Shown: positions 41,466-50,022 of the stretch, one piece after another
Layout: every line of letters begins with the position of its first letter
Numbering within the stretch: position 1 is the first letter of the stretch
Source: Thermithiobacillus plumbiphilus
GTDB lineage: Bacteria > Pseudomonadota > Gammaproteobacteria > Acidithiobacillales > Thermithiobacillaceae
NCBI RefSeq assembly: GCF_038070005.1
Contig: NZ_JBBPCO010000006.1
Coordinates: 107,456-171,455 of the forward strand
Direction: 5' to 3'
DNA length: 64,000 bases
Program-made: the position numbers and the translations under genes
Notes under the pieces: generated by a model
What the model was told of the DNA's origin: nothing
What the model saw: the letters and a program-made list of their open reading frames with translations, nothing else
The model's database searches: none

Positions 41466-41678
41466 TCACTCCTTGCTGGATAATTGCCAGGCCGCGTCCG
41501 CGAGTGGCGCATGGCCAGCACTGGTCTGGGCCGGAACCGCGATGGTTTCGTCTTCCAGGACGGATCGTTGCTGGTACTGGTCGTAAAGCAGGAACGCGCC
41601 CAGGGCCAGGATCAGCAGCACCAGTACGATGACCATGGTGCGGGTGACGGGAGATTTGTGTCCTTCGAGTCTGGGCAT
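41466..41678 (-). CDS. Small single-helix membrane protein
   Basis: A 70-residue protein started at MPRLEGHKSPVTRTMVIVLV (AAGGAG upstream). A basic N-terminus, one membrane helix (~15-33) and an acidic, Ala-rich outer tail suggest N-in/C-out orientation. It ends 3 bases before the PRC-barrel gene and may anchor it. Function unknown. Confidence 0.65.
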   Translation of the reverse strand: MPRLEGHKSPVTRTMVIVLVLLILALGAFLLYDQYQQRSVLEDETIAVPAQTSAGHAPLADAAWQLSSKE

Positions 41679-41891
41679 GGTCAGGCTCCTTTTGTGGAAA
41701 AGGTTTTCAGGAATGCTGCCTCGCCGGGATCGGGAACGGGCCATACTCGGGCGGGGCGAAGCCACCCTCACTAAACCATATGACAACAAAAGTGGCAGGA
41801 ATGATGCAAGGAAATCAGGGCGTTAGGTCCTAGGACGAAGAGCTGAAGTTGCTGAATGGCTGGTTTCACCTTGACCATGGGAGAAATCTGC

Positions 41892-41930
41892 TTTGGTGCA
41901 GCAGTTTTCTCGATGCACCAAAATGGTGCT
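41892..41930. promoter_or_regulatory. TGCACC/GGTGCA inverted repeats before the chemoreceptor operon
   Basis: TTTGGTGCA (41892-41900) and TGCACCAAA (41914-41922) are perfect 9-base arms, and TGCACCA is mirrored again by TGGTGCT (41924-41930). They lie 39-77 bases upstream of a sigma-54 promoter. The same half-site occurs before nasT, nrtA and cynA. The rest of the 338-base gap (41679-42016) shows only the promoter below. Confidence 0.55.
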
Positions 41931-41968
41931 AAATGGTCCTCCAAAGGTATTACTAATCCAGAATATAC

Positions 41969-41984
41969 AGGTACGATAATTGCA
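41969..41984 (+). promoter_or_regulatory. Sigma-54 promoter of the chemoreceptor operon
   Basis: AGGTACGATAATTGCA has GG (41970-41971) and GC (41982-41983) at the correct distance, with the TACG and TTGCA extensions of the -24/-12 consensus; only the T before GG is missing. The chemoreceptor gene starts 32 bases downstream. Confidence 0.6.
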
Positions 41985-42016
41985 TAGACCTCCTTAACAA
42001 AAGGGAGGATGGCACG

Positions 42017-44164
42017 ATGCACTTACAGAGCCGATCGATGCGGCTGACAGGCAGCGAACGTCGCTGGCTGCCTTGGTTCGGCAAGACGGGCAAGCTCGCG
42101 ATGGGATGGTCCTGTTTTCTGAATCGCAAGGTCTATGCCAGTGTGGAGAGTATTTTCGAGGGTATTGCCGGTACTCGAAAGAAGATCCTGATGCAGTGGG
42201 CCGAGTCCCAATGGGGACATCTGGGCAGTCTGGCGGAGGTGCTTGCCAGCGACTTTCCTGAAGTACCGCAGGCGCGGCTGGTCGCCAAACGGCGCCAGGC
42301 GCCGGACTTCTCCGAGCTCTTCGTGATCGATGCCCAGGGCACGGTGCTGGCATCGACCCATGCGGCGCGTCTCGGCGCGCGGGATCTGCTGCCGCAGGCA
42401 GTCATGGCGGGCCAGCAGGCACCCTTCCTGCATGGACCTTATGTGGACCGGGCCACCGGGTCCATCGGCCCTTCCACGTCCAAATTCCATGACGATGTAA
42501 CGCTCATGTTCTATCAACCGATCCGCCGTGAGGGCCGGGTGCTGGGTTGTCTGTGTGGGCGGGTGCCGAATGATGTGCTGGGTGATCTGATTCAGCGCGA
42601 GGCCGGGCATGTCTATCCGGAGTCCGGGGATAATTATCTCTTCATGGTGGAATCACGCTTCGATCCAATGATTCAGCCAGGCACGGCACTGTCGCGCTCG
42701 CGCTTCGAGGACGATACCTTTTCCTATGGCGAGAACCTCAAGGGTGGTGTGCACACGCCCTGGGGCACGGTGCAGGTCAAGGCACATACGGAGCTGGAGC
42801 TGCGCTTCACCGATCCGGCCACCCGCGAACTGCATCCAGGCGTACGCGAGACGATTCGGCAGGGCGAGAACCTCTTCGTCACGTATCCCGGTTATTCGGA
42901 TTACCGGCATGTACCGGTGATCGGCAAGGGCGTGACTTTCCAGATGCCGGGCTCGCCGGATCGCTGGGGCATGATGTGCGAAGGGGATCTGGAGGAGGTG
43001 TACCGGCGCCGGTCGATCAGCTTCCGGCTGATGCGCTGGTATCTGGGCGTGACCCTGTCGCTGTGGCTGGCCAATGTCCTGCTGACGCGGTTCTCGGGGT
43101 TGACACCCCTGATGGCCCAGGTCGCGACCGGTGCCCTGTTCGTGATGGGCGGCGCGATATTCTACCGCTTCGGTACCGCTTCACTGAGCCGCCGGCTCGA
43201 TGAAATGACCGATGTGATCCGCACCATCGCCGAGGGTGAAGGCAACTTGCGCCAGCGCCTCGACAGCAAGCGCTTCAAGGCCGATGAGACCGGCGAAATG
43301 GGGCGCTGGATCAACAGTTTCATCGACAATCTCGATGGCATCGTCGGTCAGGTGATCCAGGTGGCCGAGGAGGTCCGGGAAACCAATCACCAGATGCTGG
43401 ACCGCAATCAGGCCGCCAGCGTCAGCTCATTGCAGGTACTGGCGGCAATCGAGACCATGCTCGATACCCTGCGCGACCAGATGCGCGAGATCGAGTCGGC
43501 TTCGGGAACCGCCAGCGCCATGCAGACCGCCATGGACGAGGTGGTGCACAATGCCCAGGCCCAGTTTGCCGTGGTGCGCGGCAAGACCCAGGGAATTCGC
43601 AACGCGATCGAGGAATCGGCCCGCAGTATCCGCGCCCTGCAGCAGCGCAGCGAGGAGATCGGCAAGATCGCGGGCGTGATCAATGACATCGCCGATCAGA
43701 CCAATCTGCTGGCGCTCAACGCCGCCATCGAAGCGGCGCGGGCCGGCGAGCAGGGACGCGGCTTTGCAGTGGTCGCCGATGAGGTCAGAAAGCTCGCCGA
43801 GCGCACCACCGAGGCCACGCGTCACATCCACGAAATGATCGGCAATGTGCAGGGCGAGGCGCGCCAGGCGGTGACGGTCATGGAAAACGGCATGCAGGGG
43901 GTGGAGGACGGCCTGCGCATGGCCGAGGAGACGGCCGGGAATCACACGGACATCGAGCAGGTGGTGCAGCGCATGAACGCGGTGATTCAGACCATCGCCA
44001 AGGGTAGCGAGGCGCAGAACCGCAGCGCGCGCGACACCGCCGAGATCACGGCGGGCATGCAGGGCGTGGTGGATGACCTGCGTCAGAGCGCGGACCAGGT
44101 GCAGGTCACGGCCGGCAAGCTGCAGCGACTGGTGGGGCAGTTCCAGGTGAGTCGGGTGGCATGA
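42017..44164 (+). CDS. Methyl-accepting chemotaxis protein with N-terminal Cache-like sensor
   Basis: A 715-residue chemoreceptor with an AGGGAGGATG-type ribosome-binding site. Residues ~40-330 look like a double-Cache sensor ([39 protein letters not shown]). No membrane helix precedes it. Two hydrophobic helices follow at ~337-358 and ~366-388, then a HAMP-like region and a complete signalling domain with the tip [20 protein letters not shown]. The sensor may therefore lie in the cytoplasm, with the helix pair as a membrane anchor. It starts an operon with an EAL and a PilJ-PAS-GGDEF gene. The sigma-54 promoter and nearby nitrate genes suggest taxis linked to nitrogen supply (inference). Confidence 0.85.
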   Translation: MHLQSRSMRLTGSERRWLPWFGKTGKLAMGWSCFLNRKVYASVESIFEGIAGTRKKILMQWAESQWGHLGSLAEVLASDFPEVPQARLVAKRRQAPDFSELFVIDAQGTVLASTHAARLGARDLLPQAVMAGQQAPFLHGPYVDRATGSIGPSTSKFHDDVTLMFYQPIRREGRVLGCLCGRVPNDVLGDLIQREAGHVYPESGDNYLFMVESRFDPMIQPGTALSRSRFEDDTFSYGENLKGGVHTPWGTVQVKAHTELELRFTDPATRELHPGVRETIRQGENLFVTYPGYSDYRHVPVIGKGVTFQMPGSPDRWGMMCEGDLEEVYRRRSISFRLMRWYLGVTLSLWLANVLLTRFSGLTPLMAQVATGALFVMGGAIFYRFGTASLSRRLDEMTDVIRTIAEGEGNLRQRLDSKRFKADETGEMGRWINSFIDNLDGIVGQVIQVAEEVRETNHQMLDRNQAASVSSLQVLAAIETMLDTLRDQMREIESASGTASAMQTAMDEVVHNAQAQFAVVRGKTQGIRNAIEESARSIRALQQRSEEIGKIAGVINDIADQTNLLALNAAIEAARAGEQGRGFAVVADEVRKLAERTTEATRHIHEMIGNVQGEARQAVTVMENGMQGVEDGLRMAEETAGNHTDIEQVVQRMNAVIQTIAKGSEAQNRSARDTAEITAGMQGVVDDLRQSADQVQVTAGKLQRLVGQFQVSRVA

Positions 44165-45420
44165 CGCAGCCCGGTCCCCTGCACCTGGATCTCATCGAGG
44201 CCGCGATCAGCGCGCGCGAGTTCAGCCATTATGGCAAGTTCGGAGGATTGCTGCTCACCAGCGCCTTCCAGCCCATCTTCAGCCTGGCGCATCGCAAGCG
44301 CATCGGCAGCGAGGGTCTGCTGCGCGCCTTTTCCCGCAGCGGCGAACCGGTATCACCCCTGGATGTGTTTGCCGCGGTCCAGGATGAGCGCCAGGGGATC
44401 TATCTCGACCGGCTCTGCCGCACCCTGCATCTGCGCAATGCCCTGCCGCTGATGGCGGACGAGTGGCTGTTTCTGAACATCAATCCGGACACGGCAGTGC
44501 GCGGCAAGCACTATGGGGCCTTTTTCGGGGAGCTGCTAGCGCGCTATCAATGCCCGGGGTGCCGCATCGTCGCCGAGATCGTCGAGGCGGCCTTCCAGCA
44601 GGAGGCTATGCTGGCGGATGCGGTCCAGTATTACCGTGCGCTTGGCTGCCTGGTGGCCATCGATGACTTTGGCGCGGGACATTCCAATTTCGACCGGATC
44701 TGGCGCCTGCAGCCGGACATCGTCAAGCTGGATCGCTCGATGATTGCCGAAGCCGCGCGCTCGCCCAAGGTACGGCGCCTGATGCCGCGCATCGTCTCGC
44801 TGCTGCACGAAGCCGGCAGCCTGGTGCTGATGGAAGGGGTGGAGACCGAGCGCGAGGCGCTGATCGCCGTCGAGGCCGATGTCGATTTCGTGCAGGGCTA
44901 TTTCTTTGGCCGGCCAGAATTGGGTGGCAAGCCTGTCAGCCAGCCCGATTTCGACGCCCTATGCGGGCGCTTCAATCAGGTTTCGGAAACGCAATCCCTG
45001 CAGCGGCGCGATTATATAGCGGCATTCCTGCAGCCTTTCGAGCAGGCGGCCCGCGACTATGCCGCAAGTGGTGATGCCCGGCACGCCTGTGGCACTTTGC
45101 TCGACATGGCCCATGTGCAGCGCTGCTACGTGATGGATCAACAAGGCAATCAGCTCGGCCAGAATCTGAACCGGCGGGTCCGGGCCAACGACCCCCGCTT
45201 CGGCCCGATCTCGGATGCGGCAGGCGCCAACTGGTTTCGCAGACCCTATCTGCGCCGCGCCCTGGAGGCGCCCGGCACGATCCAGATCACCCGTCCCTAC
45301 CTGTCGATCGCCGATTCCAGCATGTGCGTGACCCTGTCCATGAGCGTGCGCCGCGCGGGTCGGCTGGAAGTGTTGTGCTGTGATCTCGACTGGATCGAGG
45401 AGGATCTGCACGCAGCCTGA
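44161..45420 (+). CDS. EAL-domain phosphodiesterase with C-terminal YkuI-like domain
   Basis: A 419-residue soluble protein whose ATG overlaps the chemoreceptor stop by four bases. The EAL domain fills ~30-260: the signature is EGL (SEGLLRAF, residue 51), with [29 protein letters not shown] and LMEGVE. All catalytic residues seem present, so it should hydrolyse cyclic-di-GMP. The C-terminal ~150 residues ([18 protein letters not shown] ... [17 protein letters not shown]) resemble the PAS-like YkuI C-terminal domain. It forms a synthesis/degradation pair with the next gene. Confidence 0.85.
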   Translation: MTQPGPLHLDLIEAAISAREFSHYGKFGGLLLTSAFQPIFSLAHRKRIGSEGLLRAFSRSGEPVSPLDVFAAVQDERQGIYLDRLCRTLHLRNALPLMADEWLFLNINPDTAVRGKHYGAFFGELLARYQCPGCRIVAEIVEAAFQQEAMLADAVQYYRALGCLVAIDDFGAGHSNFDRIWRLQPDIVKLDRSMIAEAARSPKVRRLMPRIVSLLHEAGSLVLMEGVETEREALIAVEADVDFVQGYFFGRPELGGKPVSQPDFDALCGRFNQVSETQSLQRRDYIAAFLQPFEQAARDYAASGDARHACGTLLDMAHVQRCYVMDQQGNQLGQNLNRRVRANDPRFGPISDAAGANWFRRPYLRRALEAPGTIQITRPYLSIADSSMCVTLSMSVRRAGRLEVLCCDLDWIEEDLHAA

Positions 45421-45445
45421 AATGCTGGCATAAGGGGGATCCGGC

Positions 45446-46936
45446 ATGCTTACTCGTCATGTTCACCCGGTCATCTTGCCCACGGGCGCCTTCCTGCTGC
45501 TGGTGCTGGGGGTAATGGGGCTCAATGTGCTGATGTCCCAGGGCATGCATCAGGATGCCCTGGAGATCAATATCGCCGGACGCCAGCGCATGCTGAGTCA
45601 GCGCATGGCCAAGGAGTTGTTGCTGTTGCAGGCCGATCCGGTTTTCAGGGCGGCTGGACACCGGGCAAGCCTGATGCAATCCCTGCAACTGTTCGACGAA
45701 ACGCTGACTGCTTTCCGCCAGGGCGGCCTGGTGCACGATGCGACAGGCAGTTTGCGGCGTATCGACGCCCTGCGCGGCGAGCGCATCCAGGGTCTACTGC
45801 GCGATAGCGCGCTGGACTGGCAGGCCTATAGTCGCATGCTGAAAGCCGCCCTGGCGGAGCCGGCCGCCATCCGGCAAATGGCACTGAATTCGCAAGCGCA
45901 GAACACGGCGCTGCTGGCGCGCATGAACCAGCTCACGCAACTGCTCGAAGAGCAGGCGGAAACCCGCCTGCAGCTTTTGCAAACCGTGCAGCAGGTCGCC
46001 CTGGCGCTCTCCCTGCTGCTCTTCGGCGGCATCCTGCACGCCCTGCGTTGCGAGGTGCGGACCACGCGCGACAACAAGGCCCTGCTGCGGGCGGTACTCG
46101 ACAACATCGAAACCGGGGTGCTCACGCTCGATGGCGCCGGCCGTGTGCTCTCGGCAAACGCGGTGGCCGCGCAATTGTTCGAGCGGTCACCTGAGCAACT
46201 GCGGAATTGCCTGCTGCGTGACCTGCTTGCCGCGCCTTACTATCCCTTTTATCTTCGCCGGGCCAATGGTGATCTGCTGCCAGTCGACATCTCTCTCAAT
46301 GCAGTCACTGCGCAGCATTACGTCGCCAGCCTGCGTGATCTGAGCCAGCAGCATCTGCAGGAGGAAGAACTGACGCGCATCGCCTATCAGGATCCCCTCA
46401 CGCAGCTCCCCAATCGCCTGCTCTTCGAAGACCGTCTGGAGCAGGAGATTCATCATGCGCGGCGCAATGGTTACTGCCTGGGCCTGTTCTTTCTCGACCT
46501 GGATGGCTTCAAGCCCATCAACGACCAGTTTGGCCACGCCTGCGGCGACCTGGTGCTGCAGACCGTGGCGCGGCGGCTGCAGGATATTCTGCGCGAGGGC
46601 GACACCATCGCGCGGCTGGGTGGTGACGAGTTCGTGCTCATAGCCGTGGGCATTCACAACGTTGCCGATTGTCTCCGGATCGCCCGCAAGTTGCTACGCA
46701 CCATCAGCCGCGAAATCCACCATGAAGGCCAGTCATTCCAGGTGACTGCCAGCATCGGGGTCAGCCTCTTTCCGCATGATGCCGAAGACCGGGAGACGCT
46801 GCTGCGTCGGGCCGACGAAGCCATGTACGTCGCCAAATCAGGTTCCTTGGGCTTCTGCTTTTATGCCATGCCAAAAACTGTACCGCTCGAGCGCAAATTC
46901 CTGCCAGAGGGTGGTCAGCCGATTGTATCAAGGTGA
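45446..46936 (+). CDS. Diguanylate cyclase with PilJ-type nitrate-sensor-like domain and PAS
   Basis: A 496-residue membrane protein. Between two helices (~9-32 and ~187-206) lies a PilJ/NarX-like periplasmic helical domain with EINIAGRQRMLSQRMAKEL. This segment corresponds to the P-box region of nitrate/nitrite sensors and of nitrate-binding PilJ domains such as the Pseudomonas chemoreceptor McpN. A PAS domain (~215-300) leads to an intact GGDEF domain (RLGGDEF near 390), with the RxxD inhibitory site (REGD). It is likely to make cyclic-di-GMP in response to nitrate or a similar anion; the ligand is inferred from the motif and the neighbouring nitrate genes. Third gene of the chemoreceptor operon. 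Confidence 0.82.
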   Translation: MLTRHVHPVILPTGAFLLLVLGVMGLNVLMSQGMHQDALEINIAGRQRMLSQRMAKELLLLQADPVFRAAGHRASLMQSLQLFDETLTAFRQGGLVHDATGSLRRIDALRGERIQGLLRDSALDWQAYSRMLKAALAEPAAIRQMALNSQAQNTALLARMNQLTQLLEEQAETRLQLLQTVQQVALALSLLLFGGILHALRCEVRTTRDNKALLRAVLDNIETGVLTLDGAGRVLSANAVAAQLFERSPEQLRNCLLRDLLAAPYYPFYLRRANGDLLPVDISLNAVTAQHYVASLRDLSQQHLQEEELTRIAYQDPLTQLPNRLLFEDRLEQEIHHARRNGYCLGLFFLDLDGFKPINDQFGHACGDLVLQTVARRLQDILREGDTIARLGGDEFVLIAVGIHNVADCLRIARKLLRTISREIHHEGQSFQVTASIGVSLFPHDAEDRETLLRRADEAMYVAKSGSLGFCFYAMPKTVPLERKFLPEGGQPIVSR

Positions 46937-46970
46937 ATGAAGCTGGCGGGCATGGTGATGGACGATCCCC

Positions 46971-47019
46971 TTGACAGAAATCCGCAAGGGGGCTAGGTTC
47001 GATTAGAACGGCCGTTCTA
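46971..47019 (+). promoter_or_regulatory. Sigma-70 promoter and palindromic operator of tetR
   Basis: TTGACA (46971-46976) and TAGGTT (46994-46999) are 17 bases apart. Just downstream lies the perfect palindrome TAGAACGGCCGTTCTA (47004-47019), a typical TetR-family operator, placed to block transcription of the regulator's own gene. A hairpin formed by CCCCTTG and CAAGGGG overlaps the promoter. Confidence 0.75.
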
Positions 47020-47034
47020 GGGATGGATTGTTCA

Positions 47035-47622
47035 ATGCAGAAGACCATCACGCGTCCCCAGGGGAGTGCGCGACAACACGTGCTGGAAAGCGCACTCAGC
47101 CTGTTCACCGAACAGGGCTATTTCAATACCTCGGTTCACGACATCGCCCGTGCATCCACGGTAAGCATAGGTTCGATCTATCATCATTTTCAGGACAAGG
47201 AGGGAATTGCCCGAGCACTCCATCACTCTCTCCTCGATGAGATGGAAAGCGTGCTGACCGGCATCGTGGACCGCCACGAGAACACGCATGACCGAAGCCG
47301 GGCCATCGTGGAGTTGCTTTTTGAACTTGCCCTGGACAGCCCCCACAAGATGGCGTTCATGCTATCTGCCAAACATCGGGAGTTCATGCCGGATGAGCCC
47401 CCGGTTTGTTCTTCCAGGCCTTTCGGGATCATGCGCGAAATCGTTACAGAAGGGATCCGGAATGGAGAACTGTACCCGAATGACCCGCTCGTGGCTGCAA
47501 CCTGCCTGTTCGGTGGGCCTATACGCATGGTCAATCTTCATCTGGATGGCATTCTGCCGAAGCCCTTGTCGCATTATCTGGAAGAAGTCTGGCGCTGCGC
47601 CTGGCGTGGAGTATCGCGCTGA
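47035..47622 (+). CDS. TetR-family transcriptional regulator
   Basis: A 195-residue repressor from the ATG at 47035; an ATG at 47023 is possible but abuts the operator. The N-terminal helix-turn-helix reads LESALSLFTEQGYFNTSVHD and ASTVSIGSIYHHFQDKEGIA. The C-terminal ligand domain has PPVCSSRPFGIMREIV. The operator just upstream suggests autoregulation. Its likely target beyond itself is the small Cys protein gene immediately downstream, which has a related half-site pair in front. The effector is unknown. Confidence 0.88.
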   Translation: MQKTITRPQGSARQHVLESALSLFTEQGYFNTSVHDIARASTVSIGSIYHHFQDKEGIARALHHSLLDEMESVLTGIVDRHENTHDRSRAIVELLFELALDSPHKMAFMLSAKHREFMPDEPPVCSSRPFGIMREIVTEGIRNGELYPNDPLVAATCLFGGPIRMVNLHLDGILPKPLSHYLEEVWRCAWRGVSR

Positions 47623-47638
47623 TTTTTTGAGCACGAGT

Positions 47639-47658
47639 TAGAACGAACATTCATTCTA
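47639..47658. promoter_or_regulatory. Imperfect TetR-type half-site pair
   Basis: TAGAACGA, four bases, TCATTCTA: seven of eight positions symmetric and the same TAGAAC half-site as the operator at 47004, although four bases wider. It directly precedes the GGAGGTG ribosome-binding site of the gene at 47672. Confidence 0.4.
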
Positions 47659-47671
47659 CAGGAGGTGTCTT

Positions 47672-47917
47672 ATGCCCGAAGAAGAAGCTGACAGTCTTTG
47701 CTGGGGCTGTGTTTATTATCCCCCGAATCTGCCACGACACGCTTACGCCGAAGCTGACTGGCAGATGCTGCAATCACTTTCATGCGCTTTCGAATATCAA
47801 CCCGGCAGTGCGGATTGCCTCGGCTCGCGCAAGACCAGTTGCAGTCTGCTGGATCTCGAAGCAATGGCCGGGCAGATCCGGGTCGATGCCAAGCAGAATT
47901 CCGCAGGATCGAGCTAG
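47672..47917 (+). CDS. Small cysteine-containing hypothetical protein
   Basis: An 81-residue acidic protein with a strong GGAGGTG ribosome-binding site. CWGCVYYPPNLPRHAYAEAD and CLGSRKTSC supply paired cysteines that could bind a metal. It is probably co-regulated with the TetR gene 49 bases upstream. I do not recognise a named family. The TetR, this gene and nasT lie in series, so a link to nitrogen control is possible but not shown. Confidence 0.6.
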   Translation: MPEEEADSLCWGCVYYPPNLPRHAYAEADWQMLQSLSCAFEYQPGSADCLGSRKTSCSLLDLEAMAGQIRVDAKQNSAGSS

Positions 47918-48015
47918 AGCCCTGAATCCGGCATGTCTCGGGCCGAGCGAGCAAAACTGTGCACCTGCTCTTGATTGGTGCGTTCTTGCTGGCCGGCTTG
48001 AGATTGACTTGCTTG

Positions 48016-48034
48016 ATGCACCATGATGGTGCAT
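48016..48034. promoter_or_regulatory. Palindrome upstream of the nasT promoter
   Basis: ATGCACCA-TGA-TGGTGCAT, a perfect 8-base-arm inverted repeat 30 bases upstream of the sigma-54 promoter. It shares the TGCACCA/TGGTGCA half-site with the repeats at 41892-41930 and 59781-59819. Confidence 0.6.
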
Positions 48035-48063
48035 GCAGTTGTGGCGATGTAGAAAAAACACCC

Positions 48064-48079
48064 TGGCCCGATCCTTGCT
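48064..48079 (+). promoter_or_regulatory. Sigma-54 promoter of nasT
   Basis: TGGCCCGATCCTTGCT matches the -24/-12 consensus (GG 48065-48066, GC 48077-48078). The GTG start of nasT follows 33 bases downstream. Confidence 0.7.
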
Positions 48080-48112
48080 ATGGAAGACCGATAGCCGGAA
48101 ACAGGAGCTTGG

Positions 48113-48688
48113 GTGGATCGCATTCTCATCATCGACGACGCGCGCGAACGGGCGGCCTGGCTCCGGGCCAGCCTGGAGCTGGCGGGCTATGAGGTCTTGG
48201 ATGTGCTGGCCTGGGTGGATGTCGATGCCGCGCGGCTGCAACGATTGCATCCGGACGTGATCATCGTCGATACCAATGCGCCGGGGCGCGACACACTGGA
48301 GCAGATCAGCGTCATGTCCTCGGAGCTGGAGCGCCCGGTGGTGGTGCTGGGCGGCCAGGACGATCAGGGCAGCATCCGCGAGGCGATGCGCGCCGGGGTG
48401 AGCGCCTATGTGAGTCACGCCATCCAGGCCGAGGATCTGGCGCCCATCCTGCGCGTGGCCACGGCCCGCTTTGCCGAGTACAAGCGCTTGCGCGATGAAC
48501 TCAAGGAAGCGAAGACGCAACTGGCCGAGCGCAAGACCATCGACCGGGCCAAGGGCATCCTCATGCAGGAACATGGTTTCAGTGAACCGGACGCCTATCA
48601 GCGCATGCGCAAGATGGCGATGGATCGCAGCAAGCGGCTGGTGGATGTGGCGGAGGCCATCATCCTCGCCCAGGAATTGAAGGGCTGA
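48113..48688 (+). CDS. nasT: NasT-type ANTAR antitermination regulator
   Basis: A 191-residue protein from a GTG with AGGAG nine bases upstream. The N-terminal receiver-like domain (ILIIDDARERAAWLR, DVIIVDTNAPG) is followed by a helical linker and a C-terminal ANTAR domain, ERKTIDRAKGILMQEHGFSE ... AYQRMRKMAMDRSKRLVDVA, the RNA-binding module of NasT, NasR and AmiR. NasT binds tandem hairpins in leader RNAs and prevents termination when nitrate releases it from the binding protein NasS. ANTAR-type hairpins are seen in three leaders of this window, the nearest directly after this gene. No nasS gene is adjacent; the NrtA-like protein at 53017 is a candidate partner. Sigma-54 promoter upstream. 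Confidence 0.88.
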   Translation: MDRILIIDDARERAAWLRASLELAGYEVLDVLAWVDVDAARLQRLHPDVIIVDTNAPGRDTLEQISVMSSELERPVVVLGGQDDQGSIREAMRAGVSAYVSHAIQAEDLAPILRVATARFAEYKRLRDELKEAKTQLAERKTIDRAKGILMQEHGFSEPDAYQRMRKMAMDRSKRLVDVAEAIILAQELKG

Positions 48689-48696
48689 GATTTCAG

Positions 48697-48796
48697 CGGC
48701 AGGCCATGATGGTCTGCCGATCGGGAAGGTCCGCGCAAAGGCGCGTGGACATCCAGGCAATGACGCCAATCCGAATGTTCGGATTGGCGTTTTTTT
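48697..48796 (+). promoter_or_regulatory. ANTAR-responsive leader with terminator before narK
   Basis: Three hairpins follow the nasT stop. P1 (48697-48719) pairs CGGCAG with CTGCCG around GCC-ATGAT-GGT. P2 (48729-48750) has an 8-base stem GTCCGCGC/GCGCGTGGAC-side and a six-base loop AAAGGC with A at position 1 and G at 4, the ANTAR loop rule. The third (48764-48796) is an intrinsic terminator: CGCCAATCCGAA, TG, TTCGGATTGGCG, then seven T. Transcription should stop before narK unless NasT binds the leader. P1 does not fit the hexaloop rule well. Confidence 0.75.
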
Positions 48797-48813
48797 GTGT
48801 TCAGGAGACCATC

Positions 48814-50019
48814 ATGAACCGTGAGTTTTTGAAATCAGGACATACGCCAACGCTTTTTTCCGCCTTTTTGTACTTTGATCTGAGTTTCATGGTCTGGGTG
48901 CTGCTTGGGCCGCTGGCGGTGCAGATTGCCGGCGATCTGGGCCTGAGCCCGGCGCAAAAGGGCTTCATGGTGGCGACACCGGTGCTGGCCGGGGCCTTTC
49001 TGCGGGTGGTCATGGGCCTGCTGGTGGATCATTTCGGTCCCAAACGGACGGGCCAGCTCGGCCAGTTGATCGTAATCGCCGGATTGCTTGGGGCCTGGAT
49101 GTTTGGGCTGCACAATTACAGTCAGGTGCTGGCCATCGGCGTGCTGCTCGGGGTGGCCGGGGCGAGTTTCGCCGTCGCCCTGCCGCTGGCTTCGCGCTGG
49201 TATCCGCCGGAGTATCAGGGCACGGCCCTGGGTATTGCCGGCGCGGGCAATTCCGGTACGGTGCTGGCCAGCCTGTTCGCGCCGGGGCTGGCCAAGGCCT
49301 TTGGCTGGAACGCGGTATTCGGGCTGGCGGCGATTCCCCTGATCCTGACCTTGCTGGTGTTCAGCCTGCTCGCCCAGGACAGCCCCAACAAGCCGGCGCC
49401 GCAGCGGCTCAGCCAGTATCTCTCGGTGCTCAAGGACAAGGATGCCTGGTGGTTCATGCTGTTTTACAGTGTCACCTTTGGCGGGTTCGTCGGGCTCGCC
49501 TCAAGTCTGGTGATCTACTTCAATGATCAGTACGGCCTGGACCCGGTGACGGCGGGCTACTTCACGGCAGCCTGCGTCTTTGCCGGATCGCTGGTGCGCC
49601 CGGTGGGCGGCGCGGTGGCGGATCGCATCGGCGGCGTGCGCGCGCTGAGCTTCGTGTATATCGTCGCAGGCCTGGTCCTGGCCCTGGTCAGCATCGGCCT
49701 GCCCAGCCGCTGGCTGGCCCTGGCCGCCTTCGTGATGGCCATGCTGGCGCTTGGCATGGGCAATGGCGCGGTGTTTCAGCTGGTGCCGCAGCGCTTTGGC
49801 CGCGAGATCGGCGTCATGACCGGACTGGTGGGCATGGCTGGCGGCCTCGGCGGGTTCTATCTCGCCTCCAGCCTGGGGCTTTCCAAGCAGTGGACCGGGA
49901 CTTATCAGACCGGCTTTCTGATCTTCGCGGCCCTGGCCGTGGTTGCCCTGATCGGTTTGTCCGCCGTCAAACGACGCTGGCGTACCACCTGGGGCGCGGT
50001 GATCGCGGCGCGGGTCTGA
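48814..50019 (+). CDS. narK: NarK/NasA-type nitrate/nitrite MFS transporter
   Basis: A 401-residue, 12-helix major facilitator from the ATG with CAGGAG upstream. The nitrate-porter signatures are present: an Arg in the second helix (FLRVVMGLLVDHFGPK), GIAGAGNSGTVLASLFAPGL and GLVGMAGGLGGFYLASSLGL. It imports nitrate, exports nitrite, or both. It lies behind the ANTAR leader, as expected for an assimilatory transporter, and four bases before the phosphatase-kinase gene. No nitrate reductase gene follows in this window. Confidence 0.9.
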   Translation: MNREFLKSGHTPTLFSAFLYFDLSFMVWVLLGPLAVQIAGDLGLSPAQKGFMVATPVLAGAFLRVVMGLLVDHFGPKRTGQLGQLIVIAGLLGAWMFGLHNYSQVLAIGVLLGVAGASFAVALPLASRWYPPEYQGTALGIAGAGNSGTVLASLFAPGLAKAFGWNAVFGLAAIPLILTLLVFSLLAQDSPNKPAPQRLSQYLSVLKDKDAWWFMLFYSVTFGGFVGLASSLVIYFNDQYGLDPVTAGYFTAACVFAGSLVRPVGGAVADRIGGVRALSFVYIVAGLVLALVSIGLPSRWLALAAFVMAMLALGMGNGAVFQLVPQRFGREIGVMTGLVGMAGGLGGFYLASSLGLSKQWTGTYQTGFLIFAALAVVALIGLSAVKRRWRTTWGAVIAARV

Positions 50020-50022
50020 GGC

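Noticed and set aside
39924..41483. A 519-codon frame opposite the PRC-barrel gene.
   Set aside because: Gly/Ala-rich shadow without a start signal; the minus-strand gene has a ribosome-binding site, domains and a terminator.
46994..47008. TAGGTTCGATTAGAA resembles a tRNA T-arm.
   Set aside because: No acceptor stem, D-arm or anticodon arm can be drawn around it; it is the tetR -10 box and operator.
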